A stretch of 64,000 nt of DNA from contig NZ_CP093280.1 of assembly GCF_026651855.1 (NCBI RefSeq), positions 4,442,001 through 4,506,000 on the forward strand. Reading direction: 5' to 3'. Each line of letters begins with the position of its first letter. Position 1 is the first letter of the stretch. Shown here piece by piece: positions 53,148 through 62,281 of the stretch. This DNA comes from Pseudomonas silvicola. Lineage in GTDB: Bacteria; Pseudomonadota; Gammaproteobacteria; Pseudomonadales; Pseudomonadaceae. The translations under genes and the position numbers were made by a program. The notes below the pieces were generated by a model. The model was not told the DNA's origin, did no database searches, and worked only from the letters and a program-made list of their open reading frames with translations.

Positions 53148-53166
53148 GCCCCTCGGAATGAGGGGC
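53148..53166 (-). repeat. hairpin with the same loop as the DUF3085 leader
   Basis: GCCCCTC and GAGGGGC form a seven-base-pair stem around the loop ATTCC on the minus strand. The loop is identical to that of the hairpin at 53597-53615. It lies 27-45 bases after the DUF3085 stop, so it could be a terminator or a third leader copy. Confidence 0.4.
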
Positions 53167-53193
53167 TGTCGGCACAGGTAGTGGTGGATTGGC

Positions 53194-53556
53194 TCAACGC
53201 TTGCCAGGGACGGTAACTTCGGCTGCCAGGCACAGGTGTGTAGGAGTGGCTTCAAGCAGCAAAGAACCCGAGGTACCGCGAAGCGCGGCCAGCACGGGAT
53301 CGTCGACGTTGAAGTATTCGACAAAGTCGTCACCACCAAACTCATCCCGAGCGCGGTGCCACCAGGACTCGAAGTCGTCAATTTCAGGATTGCAGCCGGT
53401 TGCGTAAGCGATCCGCTTGCGCCCACCTTCTGGTTTGGACTCGCCAATTTCGGACATGAGGTAAACGCCGTGATCCTTGACCAGGATGACTCGGCAGCCA
53501 TTGATGCCGGCCTCAGCCAGCACTGCTTGCAGTTCAGTTCCCGTGAATCGAAGCAT
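53194..53556 (-). CDS. DUF3085 domain protein
   Basis: The 120-residue protein starts MLRFTGTELQAVLAEAGING at the ATG at 53556 with GAGGAACTC upstream. It shows the DUF3085-like pattern VILVKDHGVYLMSE, YATGCNPEIDDFESWW and GGDDFVEYF. DUF3085 proteins occur on conjugative elements; no function is established. The gene has a hairpin leader at 53584-53615 of the same type as ardC. Confidence 0.8.
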   Translation of the reverse strand: MLRFTGTELQAVLAEAGINGCRVILVKDHGVYLMSEIGESKPEGGRKRIAYATGCNPEIDDFESWWHRARDEFGGDDFVEYFNVDDPVLAALRGTSGSLLLEATPTHLCLAAEVTVPGKR

Positions 53557-53583
53557 GATGAGTTCCTCGAGCAATAGCGCTGA

Positions 53584-53615
53584 GGAATGCCGCCCGGCTG
53601 GGAGGAATTCCCAGC
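53584..53615 (-). promoter_or_regulatory. structured leader upstream of the DUF3085 gene
   Basis: On the minus strand GCTGGGA and TCCCAGC pair over seven bases around ATTCC, followed by CGGGCGGCATTCC, 28 bases before the start codon. Compared with the ardC leader, two stem pairs changed on both sides (A-T to G-C and C-G to T-A) with pairing kept. This supports a conserved RNA or DNA hairpin. Confidence 0.62.
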
Positions 53616-54007
53616 AGTGGAGCGGTTGGTATGAAGGCCGAGGATGAGCAGGGCCTGTCGGGAGAGCGTTCATCTCCGCGGGAGCGGCGATCGTGTGAGC
53701 TGCCGAACGCGAATCACACTTGGGGGAACCGTCGTCGAAGCGACGTAGCCTTCAAGGTCCGGGCTACCTGGGCGCTGGAGAACCAGCAGTTGCAAATCTG
53801 GTTTATCAAATCGATAGGAGTAGCGTCAATGAGTATTGAGGCCCTGCTTGAACTGCTTGGCTCACTAAGTTCCAGTGAGGTTTTTCGCTAAGACATGAGG
53901 TGATAAACGGTCAGGACTTTTTACCTATCGAGAGTAAACTAGAGCTTGGATCCAACGACTTACGCTTTTCGTTCTTCGGCTTTAAGAATTATCTTGGAGG
54001 GTTGCGT

Positions 54008-54367
54008 ATGACATTCCATAAATCTTCGAGATCGAATCAGGTACCAAGCCGTCAGCATCTGGTAATAGCCGCAATACATGCCGGCCGCTGGATCAGACGG
54101 ATTGAGTTTACCGCTCTACGCTCCCCTCGGCTCGCTGCTATTCCATTGGCGTACCGCCAGATTGGTTTTCAGGCGTTCAAAGTATTCGCGTCCTGTATTA
54201 TCGCATTGTATGTTGTACTTTTGACGCTGATGACGATTGTCGTCTGGGTAATGGCTGTGCTGCCTGTCCCTCGCTCAAATGACGAGCCAGATATTTTCCA
54301 AGTAAGCCACCCGCAGCACCGGGTGAAACACCCCGAGATGTACGACGAAAATGGGGATCTTCTTTAA
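54008..54367 (+). CDS. small inner-membrane protein, DUF3742-like position
   Basis: The 119-residue protein starts MTFHKSSRSNQVPSRQHLVI at the ATG at 54008 with GGAGGG upstream. It has an amphipathic N-terminal half and a strong hydrophobic stretch (FASCIIALYVVLLTLMTIVV) before a polar tail ending MYDENGDLL. A DUF3742-type protein occupies this place, convergent with traG, in related elements; that identity is tentative. It ends 5 bases from the traG stop. 53616-54007 contains no other supported gene. Confidence 0.6.
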   Translation: MTFHKSSRSNQVPSRQHLVIAAIHAGRWIRRIEFTALRSPRLAAIPLAYRQIGFQAFKVFASCIIALYVVLLTLMTIVVWVMAVLPVPRSNDEPDIFQVSHPQHRVKHPEMYDENGDLL

Positions 54368-54372
54368 CAGGT

Positions 54373-55911
54373 TTACTTTAGTTTTCGAGCGGCACCGAGT
54401 ATCTCGGACGAACCTTTGCCCGCTTGGAGCTTGGACGATTCTGTACCTTGGTTAAGAAGACTCTGAACGCCGGCCCCTATGGTATGTCCTGCCCAGCTCA
54501 TCGTGCCAAGGAAGAGAGCGGGCAACACCACAAACATCGCCCCCATCACGTATTCGATGACTTGCGCTGTCACAGTCCCATCCATGAATCCGGAGGTGGG
54601 CAGCGACAACAGCGTTTGGTCAGTCGACGACACCTGGTTATACAAGGCGTCCAACATGCTCGAGTCCACCCACCGGGCCAGCTCCCACCAGAAGCTCAGC
54701 ATGTGCAGAGTGAATAGCGCGAACGTAACTGTCATCAACGCCTTCAACTGATAGGTGCTGATCAGCAACACCAGCGGCAGGCTGATGATTGCCCCCAGGA
54801 TCAGGAACGCCTGCACCATCGGCAGTGCTGCCCGCAGCGCATTCATCGCCGGAAAATTGCTGTACGACCCAAGCGCCAGTCCGGTGTTGGTGGCGAGATT
54901 GTTCAATCCTTGCGTAACCGAACCGCCTCGGGCGCTGCTGCCATAGTCCTGGAACACCTGGCCGGGGGACATGCTGATGGACTGCTGCCGCGGGCTAACT
55001 AGTTCGCGTAGCGTGGCATCTTCGACCTCGGTGTTGGTACGGCCCGTCAACCAGCCCTCCAGGCGCGAGATCAGCGAGGGGTCGACCTCGGCCAGCAGGC
55101 GCGCGCGCAGGCCAACATCGGCATCGCTCCACCATTGCTTGCAGTTGGGATAGCCCGCGCCGTTGGCCAACTGAGGCAGCGACGTGTCGCGAGCCTCGTC
55201 GTAGGGCCATGCGACCCTCGGCGTCCGTGAGCGGTCGATATCGTAGTAGCCCGGCGTGTTGAGGAAGTAACTCGAGCCAATCCAGGAGGCGTCGTAGCTT
55301 TGCGCCTTGTCGAGCTCGGGCCGATTGGTAAACAGCCGTGACCGCGAATAGCCGTAGCAGTCTCGAGTAAAGTCCGCGACCTCCTGCAGCAACACCTGGT
55401 TGCTGATACGCGAGCTGTCGATCTCCATGCGCATTTCACGGATATCGGGTGCGCAAGGGATGGCGGCCGTGGCCGCCGCAGTGATGCCCTTGCTCAACGC
55501 ATGCACGAGAAACCACCACACCGGTACGTTCGCCGACTTTTCGCCGATCGTGTTAAACGTTGTGCCCCAGGACGTATCAGCCGGCTTGGCCAGTGAGACG
55601 CCGCAGCGCTGGCTGGCCGCATCATCGAAGGTAATCGACGACAGGTTCAACGGGAAAAACGGGATGCAGGCGAACAGGATCACCACGTAGGCCATCCATA
55701 AACGGTTTTCGACGCGAGGAATCGACAGTAGTCCTTTGTTGCCCTCATCAGCGCCTTGTTGTCGTGCTGACAGCCACTCCTGGAGAATGATGGCCCCGAA
55801 GGGTACGGCGAACAGCCCCGTGTCGACCAACGTGTTCCAAATGCCGTTGTTGATGATCCAGGCCAGCAATGACAGGTAGACCTCCAGGTAACTGTTGGTG
55901 CTCAGGGTCAT
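54373..55911 (-). CDS. traG: TraG N-terminal-domain mating-pair protein
   Basis: The 512-residue membrane protein starts MTLSTNSYLEVYLSLLAWII at the ATG at 55911, with GAGGTGG directly after the previous stop codon. It has hydrophobic segments near the N-terminus and several between about 340 and 480, and matches the TraG_N-type protein at the end of PFL_4706-class type IV secretion clusters. TraG-type proteins act in pilus assembly and mating-pair stabilisation. It is the last gene of the T4SS block here. Confidence 0.88.
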   Translation of the reverse strand: MTLSTNSYLEVYLSLLAWIINNGIWNTLVDTGLFAVPFGAIILQEWLSARQQGADEGNKGLLSIPRVENRLWMAYVVILFACIPFFPLNLSSITFDDAASQRCGVSLAKPADTSWGTTFNTIGEKSANVPVWWFLVHALSKGITAAATAAIPCAPDIREMRMEIDSSRISNQVLLQEVADFTRDCYGYSRSRLFTNRPELDKAQSYDASWIGSSYFLNTPGYYDIDRSRTPRVAWPYDEARDTSLPQLANGAGYPNCKQWWSDADVGLRARLLAEVDPSLISRLEGWLTGRTNTEVEDATLRELVSPRQQSISMSPGQVFQDYGSSARGGSVTQGLNNLATNTGLALGSYSNFPAMNALRAALPMVQAFLILGAIISLPLVLLISTYQLKALMTVTFALFTLHMLSFWWELARWVDSSMLDALYNQVSSTDQTLLSLPTSGFMDGTVTAQVIEYVMGAMFVVLPALFLGTMSWAGHTIGAGVQSLLNQGTESSKLQAGKGSSEILGAARKLK

Positions 55912-55919
55912 GGTCCACC

Positions 55920-56225
55920 TCACAGACGTGTCAGTTCAACCAACGCAATGGCACTGAAGCCGATCAGCGCCAGGCACTGCAGTCGGCGCCGGCCTTCCAT
56001 AGAGCGCTGAGCTCGGAATGCACGCCACCATCCGGCGCTGATCAGGCTGTAGATCAGAACGCGCCAACACGCGAGGTAGCCGCTTAGGGCGCGCGGGATC
56101 GTTGGCCATTCAGGCCACACGTTCAGGGAGTGAACGGCCAACCAGGCAATCGACATGAGGGCGACGTAAGCGCCACTACCGAGCAGCACGCCTATTAGAC
56201 CTGCCTTGAAGGTGGCCATCGTCAT
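55920..56225 (-). CDS. small conjugation-module membrane protein, 101 aa
   Basis: The protein has three hydrophobic stretches (LIGVLLGSGAYVALMSIAWL, VLIYSLISAGWW and LQCLALIGFSAIAL). Its start overlaps the stop of the PFL_4711-type gene by four bases (ATGA), and the traG ribosome-binding site begins at its own stop. The position matches the small PFL_4712-type gene of this module. Function unknown. Confidence 0.75.
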   Translation of the reverse strand: MTMATFKAGLIGVLLGSGAYVALMSIAWLAVHSLNVWPEWPTIPRALSGYLACWRVLIYSLISAGWWRAFRAQRSMEGRRRLQCLALIGFSAIALVELTRL

Positions 56226-57601
56226 GGCGTGCTCCTGCCTTGATCGGCGCGCTGGAGCCTGCCAGGTTCCGGGTCGCGCTGGTCGATGATGCGCGAGGCA
56301 TCTGCACCGCCGGCATGGCGGTCCAGCACCAGGCTGGCAGTGTTGGTGGCCAGGGATTGCCGCACCTGCAGTTCGGTCTGCAGCAGGCGGACTTCCCGCT
56401 CCAGGGTTTCGACGTTGTTGTTCAGAGAGTTGGTTGCGGGCTGCGCCGAGGCTACGTTGGGCTCATGACTGCCTGCCAGCAGGGTGCGCTGCAGCAACAT
56501 GGCCTTGTAGATGATGCTCGACAGTGCGGTCTCGCTGGCGAGACGCCGGGCGAGCAAGTCCTGGTCGGGGTCATTGCGCAAGCCTTCGATCACGCCCCGT
56601 GATACTGGCAGCAGCGGGCTGGATACCTTGCTCAGATTCTCGGGCGTAGGTTGATCGGTGCCCGCTACCAGCCGCTGCAGCCCGGCCAACTGCTCGGTGT
56701 AGGCTTCCTGGATCAGAGGCGAAAGACCGGTTCCAGCAGTCGCGTGCAGCGTCTCGCAGTCATCACAGGTCTCCACCTCGGTCTCGCCCAGCACCCGGGT
56801 CGCCCAGTCGGAGGCTTCGCCTGGGCTGGACCAGGCTTGGCAGATGGCACCGCTCTGGCAGGCAGCGCCCACAGCAGAGCTGTCGTCCAGCGAGCGGTTG
56901 TGCAGCAGGTTGTAGCCCGCCTTGACGACGTCGGCAGTCACCCGGATCGGCGCCTGGGCTCGACCTCCGGCTTTTTGGCCTCCGACCCAGCTAACACCAT
57001 TGTTGCCGTTGTTGGTTTCGGTGTTTTTCACCGCGGTTACCGCGTCGCCGCCGGACTGCTCAAGGTTGGCCTGCATTTCCTGGTTCTTCGCCATATCGCC
57101 CCAACCCGCTTGATCGACCTTGTCGGCCATCTTGGCGGCCATGGCCTGGCAGGTGAGCTTGGAGCGGTCGAAATCGAGCCGCCCTTGCAGCACCCCGTTG
57201 CTGAGCAATTCGTAGAGGCCGGGATTGGCACGCTGGATGATCATCGCCGGCAAGGACATCACAGCTTGTGTGGCATTCTGGATGACGTTGCCCATGATCT
57301 GCTGGAAGCCCTGGGTGGCGCCGTTCAACTGGTTCTGCAGCGTGTTGGCGAGGTTCATGTTTCCGCACATCATGTTGGCTCGCCATGACAGCCCTACGCC
57401 CAGGCCGCTGGGGCGGTACAAGGAGGAGGGGGCTCCCGCAGCCGAGCCACCACCGATGGTGTACATCAACCGGTCATCCAGTACCTGGCCTTGATCCCCA
57501 AGGTGGTAGTCACTATCCGCCGCAGCGCTTGAAGCGCACGCTAGTGCACCCATCAGACCGAGCAGCATGGCAATTGGGTAATGCCATTTACGCGCACTCA
57601 T
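56222..57601 (-). CDS. integrating conjugative element protein, TIGR03755 (PFL_4711) type
   Basis: The 459-residue protein starts MSARKWHYPIAMLLGLMGAL, a signal peptide ending near ASSAAA. It contains the conserved-looking YTIGGGSAAGAP and GLSWRANMMCGNMNLANTLQ segments and a C-terminal coiled coil (LEREVRLLQTELQVRQSLA). It is an exported T4SS component related to TraH-like proteins. The start overlaps the preceding stop by one base (TGATG). Family name is from gene order and recalled sequence features. Confidence 0.8.
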   Translation of the reverse strand: MSARKWHYPIAMLLGLMGALACASSAAADSDYHLGDQGQVLDDRLMYTIGGGSAAGAPSSLYRPSGLGVGLSWRANMMCGNMNLANTLQNQLNGATQGFQQIMGNVIQNATQAVMSLPAMIIQRANPGLYELLSNGVLQGRLDFDRSKLTCQAMAAKMADKVDQAGWGDMAKNQEMQANLEQSGGDAVTAVKNTETNNGNNGVSWVGGQKAGGRAQAPIRVTADVVKAGYNLLHNRSLDDSSAVGAACQSGAICQAWSSPGEASDWATRVLGETEVETCDDCETLHATAGTGLSPLIQEAYTEQLAGLQRLVAGTDQPTPENLSKVSSPLLPVSRGVIEGLRNDPDQDLLARRLASETALSSIIYKAMLLQRTLLAGSHEPNVASAQPATNSLNNNVETLEREVRLLQTELQVRQSLATNTASLVLDRHAGGADASRIIDQRDPEPGRLQRADQGRSTP

Positions 57602-58602
57602 CAGTGACCTCCATCGAAGTCGATGCTGAACAGGAAGGTCTGGCCCATGCGCTGGCAACAGCGGTAGGGCCTCCATAGCGACCAGGCATAGGCACCGTCG
57701 TCGCTTTCAACCGCAAGGCTCGGAAACACCGCACACGTAGTCTGCAGTTGCGGGTAAAGCAGCTGCCAGCGATGGTTGCTGAGGTCGTTTTCCATTACCG
57801 GCAGCGGCGGCCAGTAGCCGTCGTACGGCATAGGCTGCAGCGGCAGGTAGACGTGAGGTTGCCCCATCCGGGTGATGAAGTCGCTGGCGCGTTGGGCCAT
57901 GACGGCGGCGGCTTTGAAGTCGTCTGGCTGGACCAGGAAACCCTCTCGGGGATAGACATTCCCCCACATCTCGCCCAGCGCCTGGCTGCCGATTTCACGT
58001 ACGCCGGGCACCAGCGCCTGGGGGTAGACTGATTCGGGTACGCCGTGGCGCCAGCCGAGTGGGTCAAGGGTGCTGAGGTAATAGGGAGTAAGCGGGATTG
58101 CGCCGGTCGGGCAACTGTAGCCAAAGCGCTGGGCCAGGGCGGTCAGTGCCAGTTGCCCGGGATGGCCGATGCCGTCGACATTCTTGAAGTGGGGCAGGTT
58201 ATCGCGTCGCGGGGAAGGGGTAATGAGGTTGCCCCCTCCTTCCGAACCTGGAACCGGCATCGACAGCGGCGACATTTCCAGCCAAGGGTTGGCGCCGGTA
58301 TCGGAGTAGCTCGAAACCACCAGTTCGGGAATGAAGTGGCGGACTTTCGGGGAGGTACGGACCGTGCAGCCGAAGGGGGTGCACAACAACCAGTAGCAGA
58401 TGCCGACGACCCGGTACTCCAGGCACTGCAGTGAGTTGACCGAGGCAACGATGGCCGGCGTCGTCAATGCGAAGCCTAGTCGAGCCGTCAGGGCGATCAG
58501 TAGCGCAGCAATCACCCGGATTGCCCGGTCTGCGCTCCGGTGCCAGGCTCGACTGGTAATTTTGCGCTGGCAATTGATGGCTGGGGTAGGACTGACATTC
58601 AT
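57601..58602 (-). CDS. integrating conjugative element protein, TIGR03756 (PFL_4710) type, TraU-like
   Basis: The 333-residue protein starts MNVSPTPAINCQRKITSRAW, with a hydrophobic segment (IRVIAALLIALTARLGFAL) acting as signal or anchor. A cysteine-rich region follows (CLEYRVVGICYWLLCTPFGC). The WRHGVPESVYPQALVPGVRE and GMPPVYLPLQP-like segments fit TraU-like exported proteins that work with the PFL_4711-type partner. It is coupled to that gene by TGATG. 58603-58852 upstream is non-coding, with a GC-rich hairpin. Confidence 0.8.
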   Translation of the reverse strand: MNVSPTPAINCQRKITSRAWHRSADRAIRVIAALLIALTARLGFALTTPAIVASVNSLQCLEYRVVGICYWLLCTPFGCTVRTSPKVRHFIPELVVSSYSDTGANPWLEMSPLSMPVPGSEGGGNLITPSPRRDNLPHFKNVDGIGHPGQLALTALAQRFGYSCPTGAIPLTPYYLSTLDPLGWRHGVPESVYPQALVPGVREIGSQALGEMWGNVYPREGFLVQPDDFKAAAVMAQRASDFITRMGQPHVYLPLQPMPYDGYWPPLPVMENDLSNHRWQLLYPQLQTTCAVFPSLAVESDDGAYAWSLWRPYRCCQRMGQTFLFSIDFDGGH

Positions 58603-58852
58603 GGACGGTTCTCGACAAACTGCATGCGTTGCAGCGTGTCCGAGCATCGTCGATTCACCCGCCCGGGGCGGTTAAGAAAGTGAGAACGAGCGTATCGATT
58701 TTCCCTAACCTGGCACAGTATGAGCTAAAGCCGGGGGGCGGGCTATAGCGAGGCATAGGCCTCAATCTAATAGTCCAGCCGGTTCAGTACCAGCAGTTGC
58801 AATGTTCTGCTGTTGAACACGTAGTGCCCATGATGCCGAACAGCGCACAACT

Positions 58853-59224
58853 TCAATGAGCTGCTTGAAAGCCAGCGAACGCCTTGACGATCGCTTTGGT
58901 TGCGTTGCTGGCTTCGATATCGCGAAAGCGTTTCCAGTGGTTCCACTTGCACGCCGCGATCTCGTTTTTTGGTACGGGCTTGTCCCCGGGTGGAACTGCG
59001 GTGACGAACACGAAGTGCATGGTGTTGTCTTTTTCGAAGCGGGCGAGGTAGATCAGATCGTTTGCAACCAGCCCGGTTTCCTCTTCAAGCTCGCGGGCAG
59101 CTGCTTGCGCAGGCGTCTCTCCTGATTCAATCTTTCCGCCGGGAAGTGACCATTTTGAGTTTGATTTGCGCACGTAGAGAACGCGTTCGTCCTTCTGGCA
59201 TATCACCGTGGCTCTGGCTTTCAT
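58853..59224 (-). CDS. NUDIX hydrolase
   Basis: The 123-residue protein starts MKARATVICQKDERVLYVRK at the ATG at 59224, with GGAGGTGAGC directly upstream; an ATG at 59257 lacks such a site. The complete Nudix box runs from residue 30 to 52 (GKIESGETPAQAAARELEEE then TGL). Nudix enzymes hydrolyse nucleoside diphosphates linked to other groups. It sits inside the T4SS block and is not part of the conserved module, so it is likely cargo. Confidence 0.9.
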   Translation of the reverse strand: MKARATVICQKDERVLYVRKSNSKWSLPGGKIESGETPAQAAARELEEETGLVANDLIYLARFEKDNTMHFVFVTAVPPGDKPVPKNEIAACKWNHWKRFRDIEASNATKAIVKAFAGFQAAH

Positions 59225-59496
59225 GCTCACCTCCATTGCCATGTAGCGTTGCTTCATTCGCTGAATTTCTGACTATAAGACTGCGCTGTCATCAATATGT
59301 CACAAATTCGGGCAAATTTTTGTGTCCGACAAAGCCGCTTCTTATAACGAGCATAGTGCGGACAGGGGAAGAGTTGGCGGCGAGCATTAGTTTTGGAGAT
59401 TCGACGGCTATGTCGTGGGCTAATGCTGCGGAATAGCAATCGTGACAGGGGACGCGTCATCCTGATCGAATACTCCGCTCGAGTACGAGAAATCGC

Positions 59497-59667
59497 TCAA
59501 TAGAACACGGCATATCGGGTAGCGGGCGCTGTGACGTTCAACACTATCAATTCGTGAACCACAATGCAGACTACAATCATGCCCACCGACCAAGGCTTGG
59601 CGAGATACGCCCCGACGCTGGGAATATCATGCTCCGGCAGGTCATAGAGGGGTGTTGAATCATCCAG
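59497..59667 (-). pseudogene. short membrane-protein frame interrupted by IS256-family insertion
   Basis: The reading LDDSTPLYDLPEHDIPSVGA then AKPWSVGMIVVCIVVHELIV has one hydrophobic helix and stops at 59497. The upstream part of the frame is taken over by the insertion sequence. Rejoining the flanks without the element leaves only a few codons before in-frame stops, with a GTG as possible start. It may have been a peptide of about 60 residues. Evidence that it is a gene is weak. Confidence 0.3.
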
Positions 59668-61048
59668 GATCGTGTCCCAGGAAGTGGTGTAACTCATCAC
59701 GGCCTTGGCCACTGAGTTTGCCGTTTAGTTGATCACGGCCGACAGCTTGGCCTGCGGATTATCGCTGACCGCCTCGAACGCCTCCAATTGCATGTAGCGC
59801 CTTTGCAGGCACCACTCGTCGTTCTGTTCCAGCAGCATCGCCCCGACCAGGCGAGTGATGGCTGGATCGTTCGGGAAGATACCCACGACCTCGGTGCGGC
59901 GCTTGATTTCAGCATTTAACCGTTCCAACGGATTAGTGCTGTGAAGCTGCTGCCGGTGTGCCTTGGGGAAGGCCATGTGCGCCAGCACTTCATCCTCGCA
60001 GCCATCCATAAGCGTCGCGATCTTTGGGTATTTCTCACGTAACTGGTCAGCTACCAGGCGCCATTGCTGGTGGCATTCCTGACGACTGTCCTGGGCAAAC
60101 ACCGTGCGAAGTAGTGCCGCCACCATCGTGCGCTGGCCCTTGCCGACGTGGGCCATGGCATTGCGCATGAAATGCACGCGGCAGCGCTGCCAAGTCGCAT
60201 GGAATACCTTGGAAACTGCGGCCTTGAGCCCTTCGTGAGCATCAGAGATGACCAGCTTCACGCCTCGGAGCCCACGCCGCATCAGGCTTCGCAGAAAGTC
60301 AGTCCAGAATGGTTCGGCTTCCGAAGGCCCGACCCTCATGCCCAGTACTTCACGGCCGCCGTTGGAGTTCACAGCCACGGCGATTATGACGGCGACCGGC
60401 ACGATACGGCCGGCCTCCCTGACCTTGACGTAGGTGGCGTCGATCCACAGGTAAGGCCAGTCGCCCTCAAGCGGGCGATCAAGGAAGGCGTGTACGCGCT
60501 CATCGATCTCGCCGGCCAGCCGTGACACTTGGCTTTTTGAGATGCCAGACATCCCCATCGCCTTGACCAGTTCGTCCACTGAGCGCGTCGAGACGCCTTG
60601 GATGTAGGCCTCCTGGATCACCGCTGCCATGGCTTTTTCGGCAGTACGCCGTGGTTCCAGAAAGCCGGGAAAGTAACTGCCTTGGCGCAGCTTGGGGATC
60701 TTCAGATCAACATCGCCGGCGCGGGTTTGCCAGAGGCGATCACGGTAGCCGTTGCGGCTGTTTAGCCTGTCAGGGCTTTTGACATCGAACCCGGCGCCGC
60801 ACAGGCTCTCGACGTCGAATTCCATCATGCGCTGGGCAACGAACTGGATCATTTGCTTGAGCAGATCAGCATCTGCCCCTTTCTCAACCAACTCGGTCAA
60901 TGCGATAGTAGGTTTGGTCATCGTGGTTTCCCTGGTGAATGTTAGGTCTTCGCAAACTCAACGTTAGCCAAGAACCACGATGACCAACCTCTTTCGCCCG
61001 CAGGGCGCCTTCGGTTGGTTTAGTTACACCACTTCCTGGGACACGATC
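59668..61048. mobile_element. complete IS256-family insertion sequence
   Basis: The element is 1381 bases long. Perfect 27-base terminal inverted repeats lie at 59668-59694 and 61022-61048 (outer ends GATCGTGTCCCAGGAAGTGG). The 8-base target duplication TCATCCAG is present at 59660-59667 and 61049-61056. It carries one transposase gene. Intact ends, perfect duplication and an uninterrupted gene indicate a recent insertion. Confidence 0.96.
59725..60921 (-). CDS. IS256-family transposase
   Basis: The 398-residue mutator-type transposase has the DDE triad at Asp161 (LWIDATYVK), Asp227 (VISDAHEGL) and probably Glu333 ([13 protein letters not shown]), with the family's [10 protein letters not shown] between them. 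It nicks and joins the element ends to move the IS. It fills most of the element between the inverted repeats and appears complete. No frameshift or stop is visible. Confidence 0.97.
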   Translation of the reverse strand: MTKPTIALTELVEKGADADLLKQMIQFVAQRMMEFDVESLCGAGFDVKSPDRLNSRNGYRDRLWQTRAGDVDLKIPKLRQGSYFPGFLEPRRTAEKAMAAVIQEAYIQGVSTRSVDELVKAMGMSGISKSQVSRLAGEIDERVHAFLDRPLEGDWPYLWIDATYVKVREAGRIVPVAVIIAVAVNSNGGREVLGMRVGPSEAEPFWTDFLRSLMRRGLRGVKLVISDAHEGLKAAVSKVFHATWQRCRVHFMRNAMAHVGKGQRTMVAALLRTVFAQDSRQECHQQWRLVADQLREKYPKIATLMDGCEDEVLAHMAFPKAHRQQLHSTNPLERLNAEIKRRTEVVGIFPNDPAITRLVGAMLLEQNDEWCLQRRYMQLEAFEAVSDNPQAKLSAVIN

Positions 61049-61302
61049 TCATCCAGCACCACCGATCATCAGCTTGGAACTGGCAGAGGTTCACTTGGGC
61101 GTTCGTTCTAAACGCCTAGTTGGCCGGGTGTAGCCGGTTGTATGGGCCTAGCTCTGCTTATTGCCTGTCAGCAACGGTGGATATCAGCATACAAATTTCG
61201 GTTGGAGTACAAATGTACTCTTTCGTTTTGGCTCCGGCTGCAGTGCTACCCACCACAACAGGGCAGGTCGCCTGCGGCTAAGGGCTGCCACGAACGGCGT
61301 GA

Positions 61303-61518
61303 TCAACCAGCTGCCTCCTTGCCCACCATTTCCAAGCAACGACCAATGCGGGCTGATGACGCATCCAGGCTGTCCAACGCGTCACGTGCGTTCCTGGCTG
61401 AATGCCCGCCACCATTGTTTTCTGCCCATAGCGCGAGCTCTTCGATCGCGGCACCGAGAGCAAGGTGGGCCTGAACTTGCGCCTCCATCAACTGCCGTAG
61501 CATCTCCACTGCCGTCAT
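61303..61518 (-). CDS. hypothetical protein, 71 aa
   Basis: The protein starts MTAVEMLRQLMEAQVQAHLA at the ATG at 61518, with CAGAGGA eight bases upstream. It is predicted mostly helical and ends in a KEAAG tail. No family is recognised. It is co-directional with the T4SS genes and lies between the IS and the ATPase. 61057-61302 contains nothing I can support. Confidence 0.6.
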   Translation of the reverse strand: MTAVEMLRQLMEAQVQAHLALGAAIEELALWAENNGGGHSARNARDALDSLDASSARIGRCLEMVGKEAAG

Positions 61519-61679
61519 GACGATATCCTCTGGTTAAAACCTGAGACTAGCAGTGGCTTGAGTGGAGCGGGCTTTTCAGCCGGGGCGTGGGTGTATAGGT
61601 CCTTGCAGCCAGGAATAGGATGGGACAGGCGGTGAGGAGCCGGCGGATCAATCGTGTGATTTTGGTAGCAGCTATTCGC

Positions 61680-61850
61680 TGAGCGATTGCTCGGGTAGAG
61701 TCTCACCCGTCAGGAATCGAACTGGACGCCCAGGCATTGCACAGGATGGCGTCAATCCTGCGTAAAGATGAGGTGAGCCTGGAGGAGGTGGCCGGCCAAC
61801 TGGGCGCGGCTGGCACCGGTCAACGCGAACCCATCGCACCTGCGTACTGA
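61680..61850 (+). pseudogene. possible coding remnant
   Basis: An open plus-strand stretch without an upstream ATG reads ESHPSGIELDAQALHRMASI then LRKDEVSLEEVAGQLGAAG, which looks like true protein sequence. Only 34 codons follow the sole ATG at 61746. It could be the tail of a lost gene or chance. The surrounding 61519-61886 has no other candidate. Confidence 0.25.
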
Positions 61851-61886
61851 ACAAAACGGCGGTCCTCGCGCCCGCGGAAACTTTGG

Positions 61887-62048
61887 CTACCGGTCCGTTT
61901 GGAAGATTTCTGCAGCAGGCTCGGCGCACAGGCAGACCTCTACCAGGGCTTGCAGTTCATCGTCGGAGAGCAACTCGAGCGCCTCGCAAAGATCGGGATC
62001 CTGTTTGATCAGCTTGGCGCGGTATTCCTTCAGGCTGGCCTCATCCAT
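61887..62048 (-). CDS. small acidic protein, 53 aa
   Basis: The frame starts MDEASLKEYRAKLIKQDPDL at the ATG at 62048 and ends at a TAG at 61887. GGAGGA lies about nine bases upstream. The product is acidic and helical (EALELLSDDELQALVEVC). It is 17 bases after the stop of the 71-residue membrane protein, so the two form a small operon. No family recognised. Confidence 0.55.
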   Translation of the reverse strand: MDEASLKEYRAKLIKQDPDLCEALELLSDDELQALVEVCLCAEPAAEIFQTDR

Positions 62049-62065
62049 TGGTCATATCCTCCGCA

Positions 62066-62281
62066 TCACGCGGGTATCTGGCTCCATACAATCAGTGACA
62101 GCGCCATCGCCACGATGCTGAGTGACAGCGCGACCCTACCAATCAAGCGTACCTTTCGCAGGTGTGGACGCAGCCTTTTGGGCTTGGTGGTGTAAGTACC
62201 TAGAAAATCTAAGCAAAAAGCAATCAGTGCAGTGCCGAGCGGCACCGTCAATACGATCAAAACGACCCACCCATCGACCAA
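62066..62281 (-). CDS. small two-helix membrane protein, 71 aa
   Basis: The frame reads from a TTG at 62281 preceded by GGGAGGC. Two hydrophobic stretches (WVVLIVLTVPLGTALIAFCL and GRVALSLSIVAMALSLIVW) flank a basic loop (KPKRLRPHLRKVR). It is probably an inner-membrane protein of the conjugative module or cargo. The TTG start makes the call moderate. 62282-62484 is non-coding. Confidence 0.5.
   Translation of the reverse strand: MVDGWVVLIVLTVPLGTALIAFCLDFLGTYTTKPKRLRPHLRKVRLIGRVALSLSIVAMALSLIVWSQIPA

Noticed and set aside
52915..53175. 86-codon minus-strand frame between DUF3085 and the 100-aa gene
   Set aside because: It begins inside the hairpin at 53148-53166, overlaps the next gene's ribosome-binding site, and resembles no protein.
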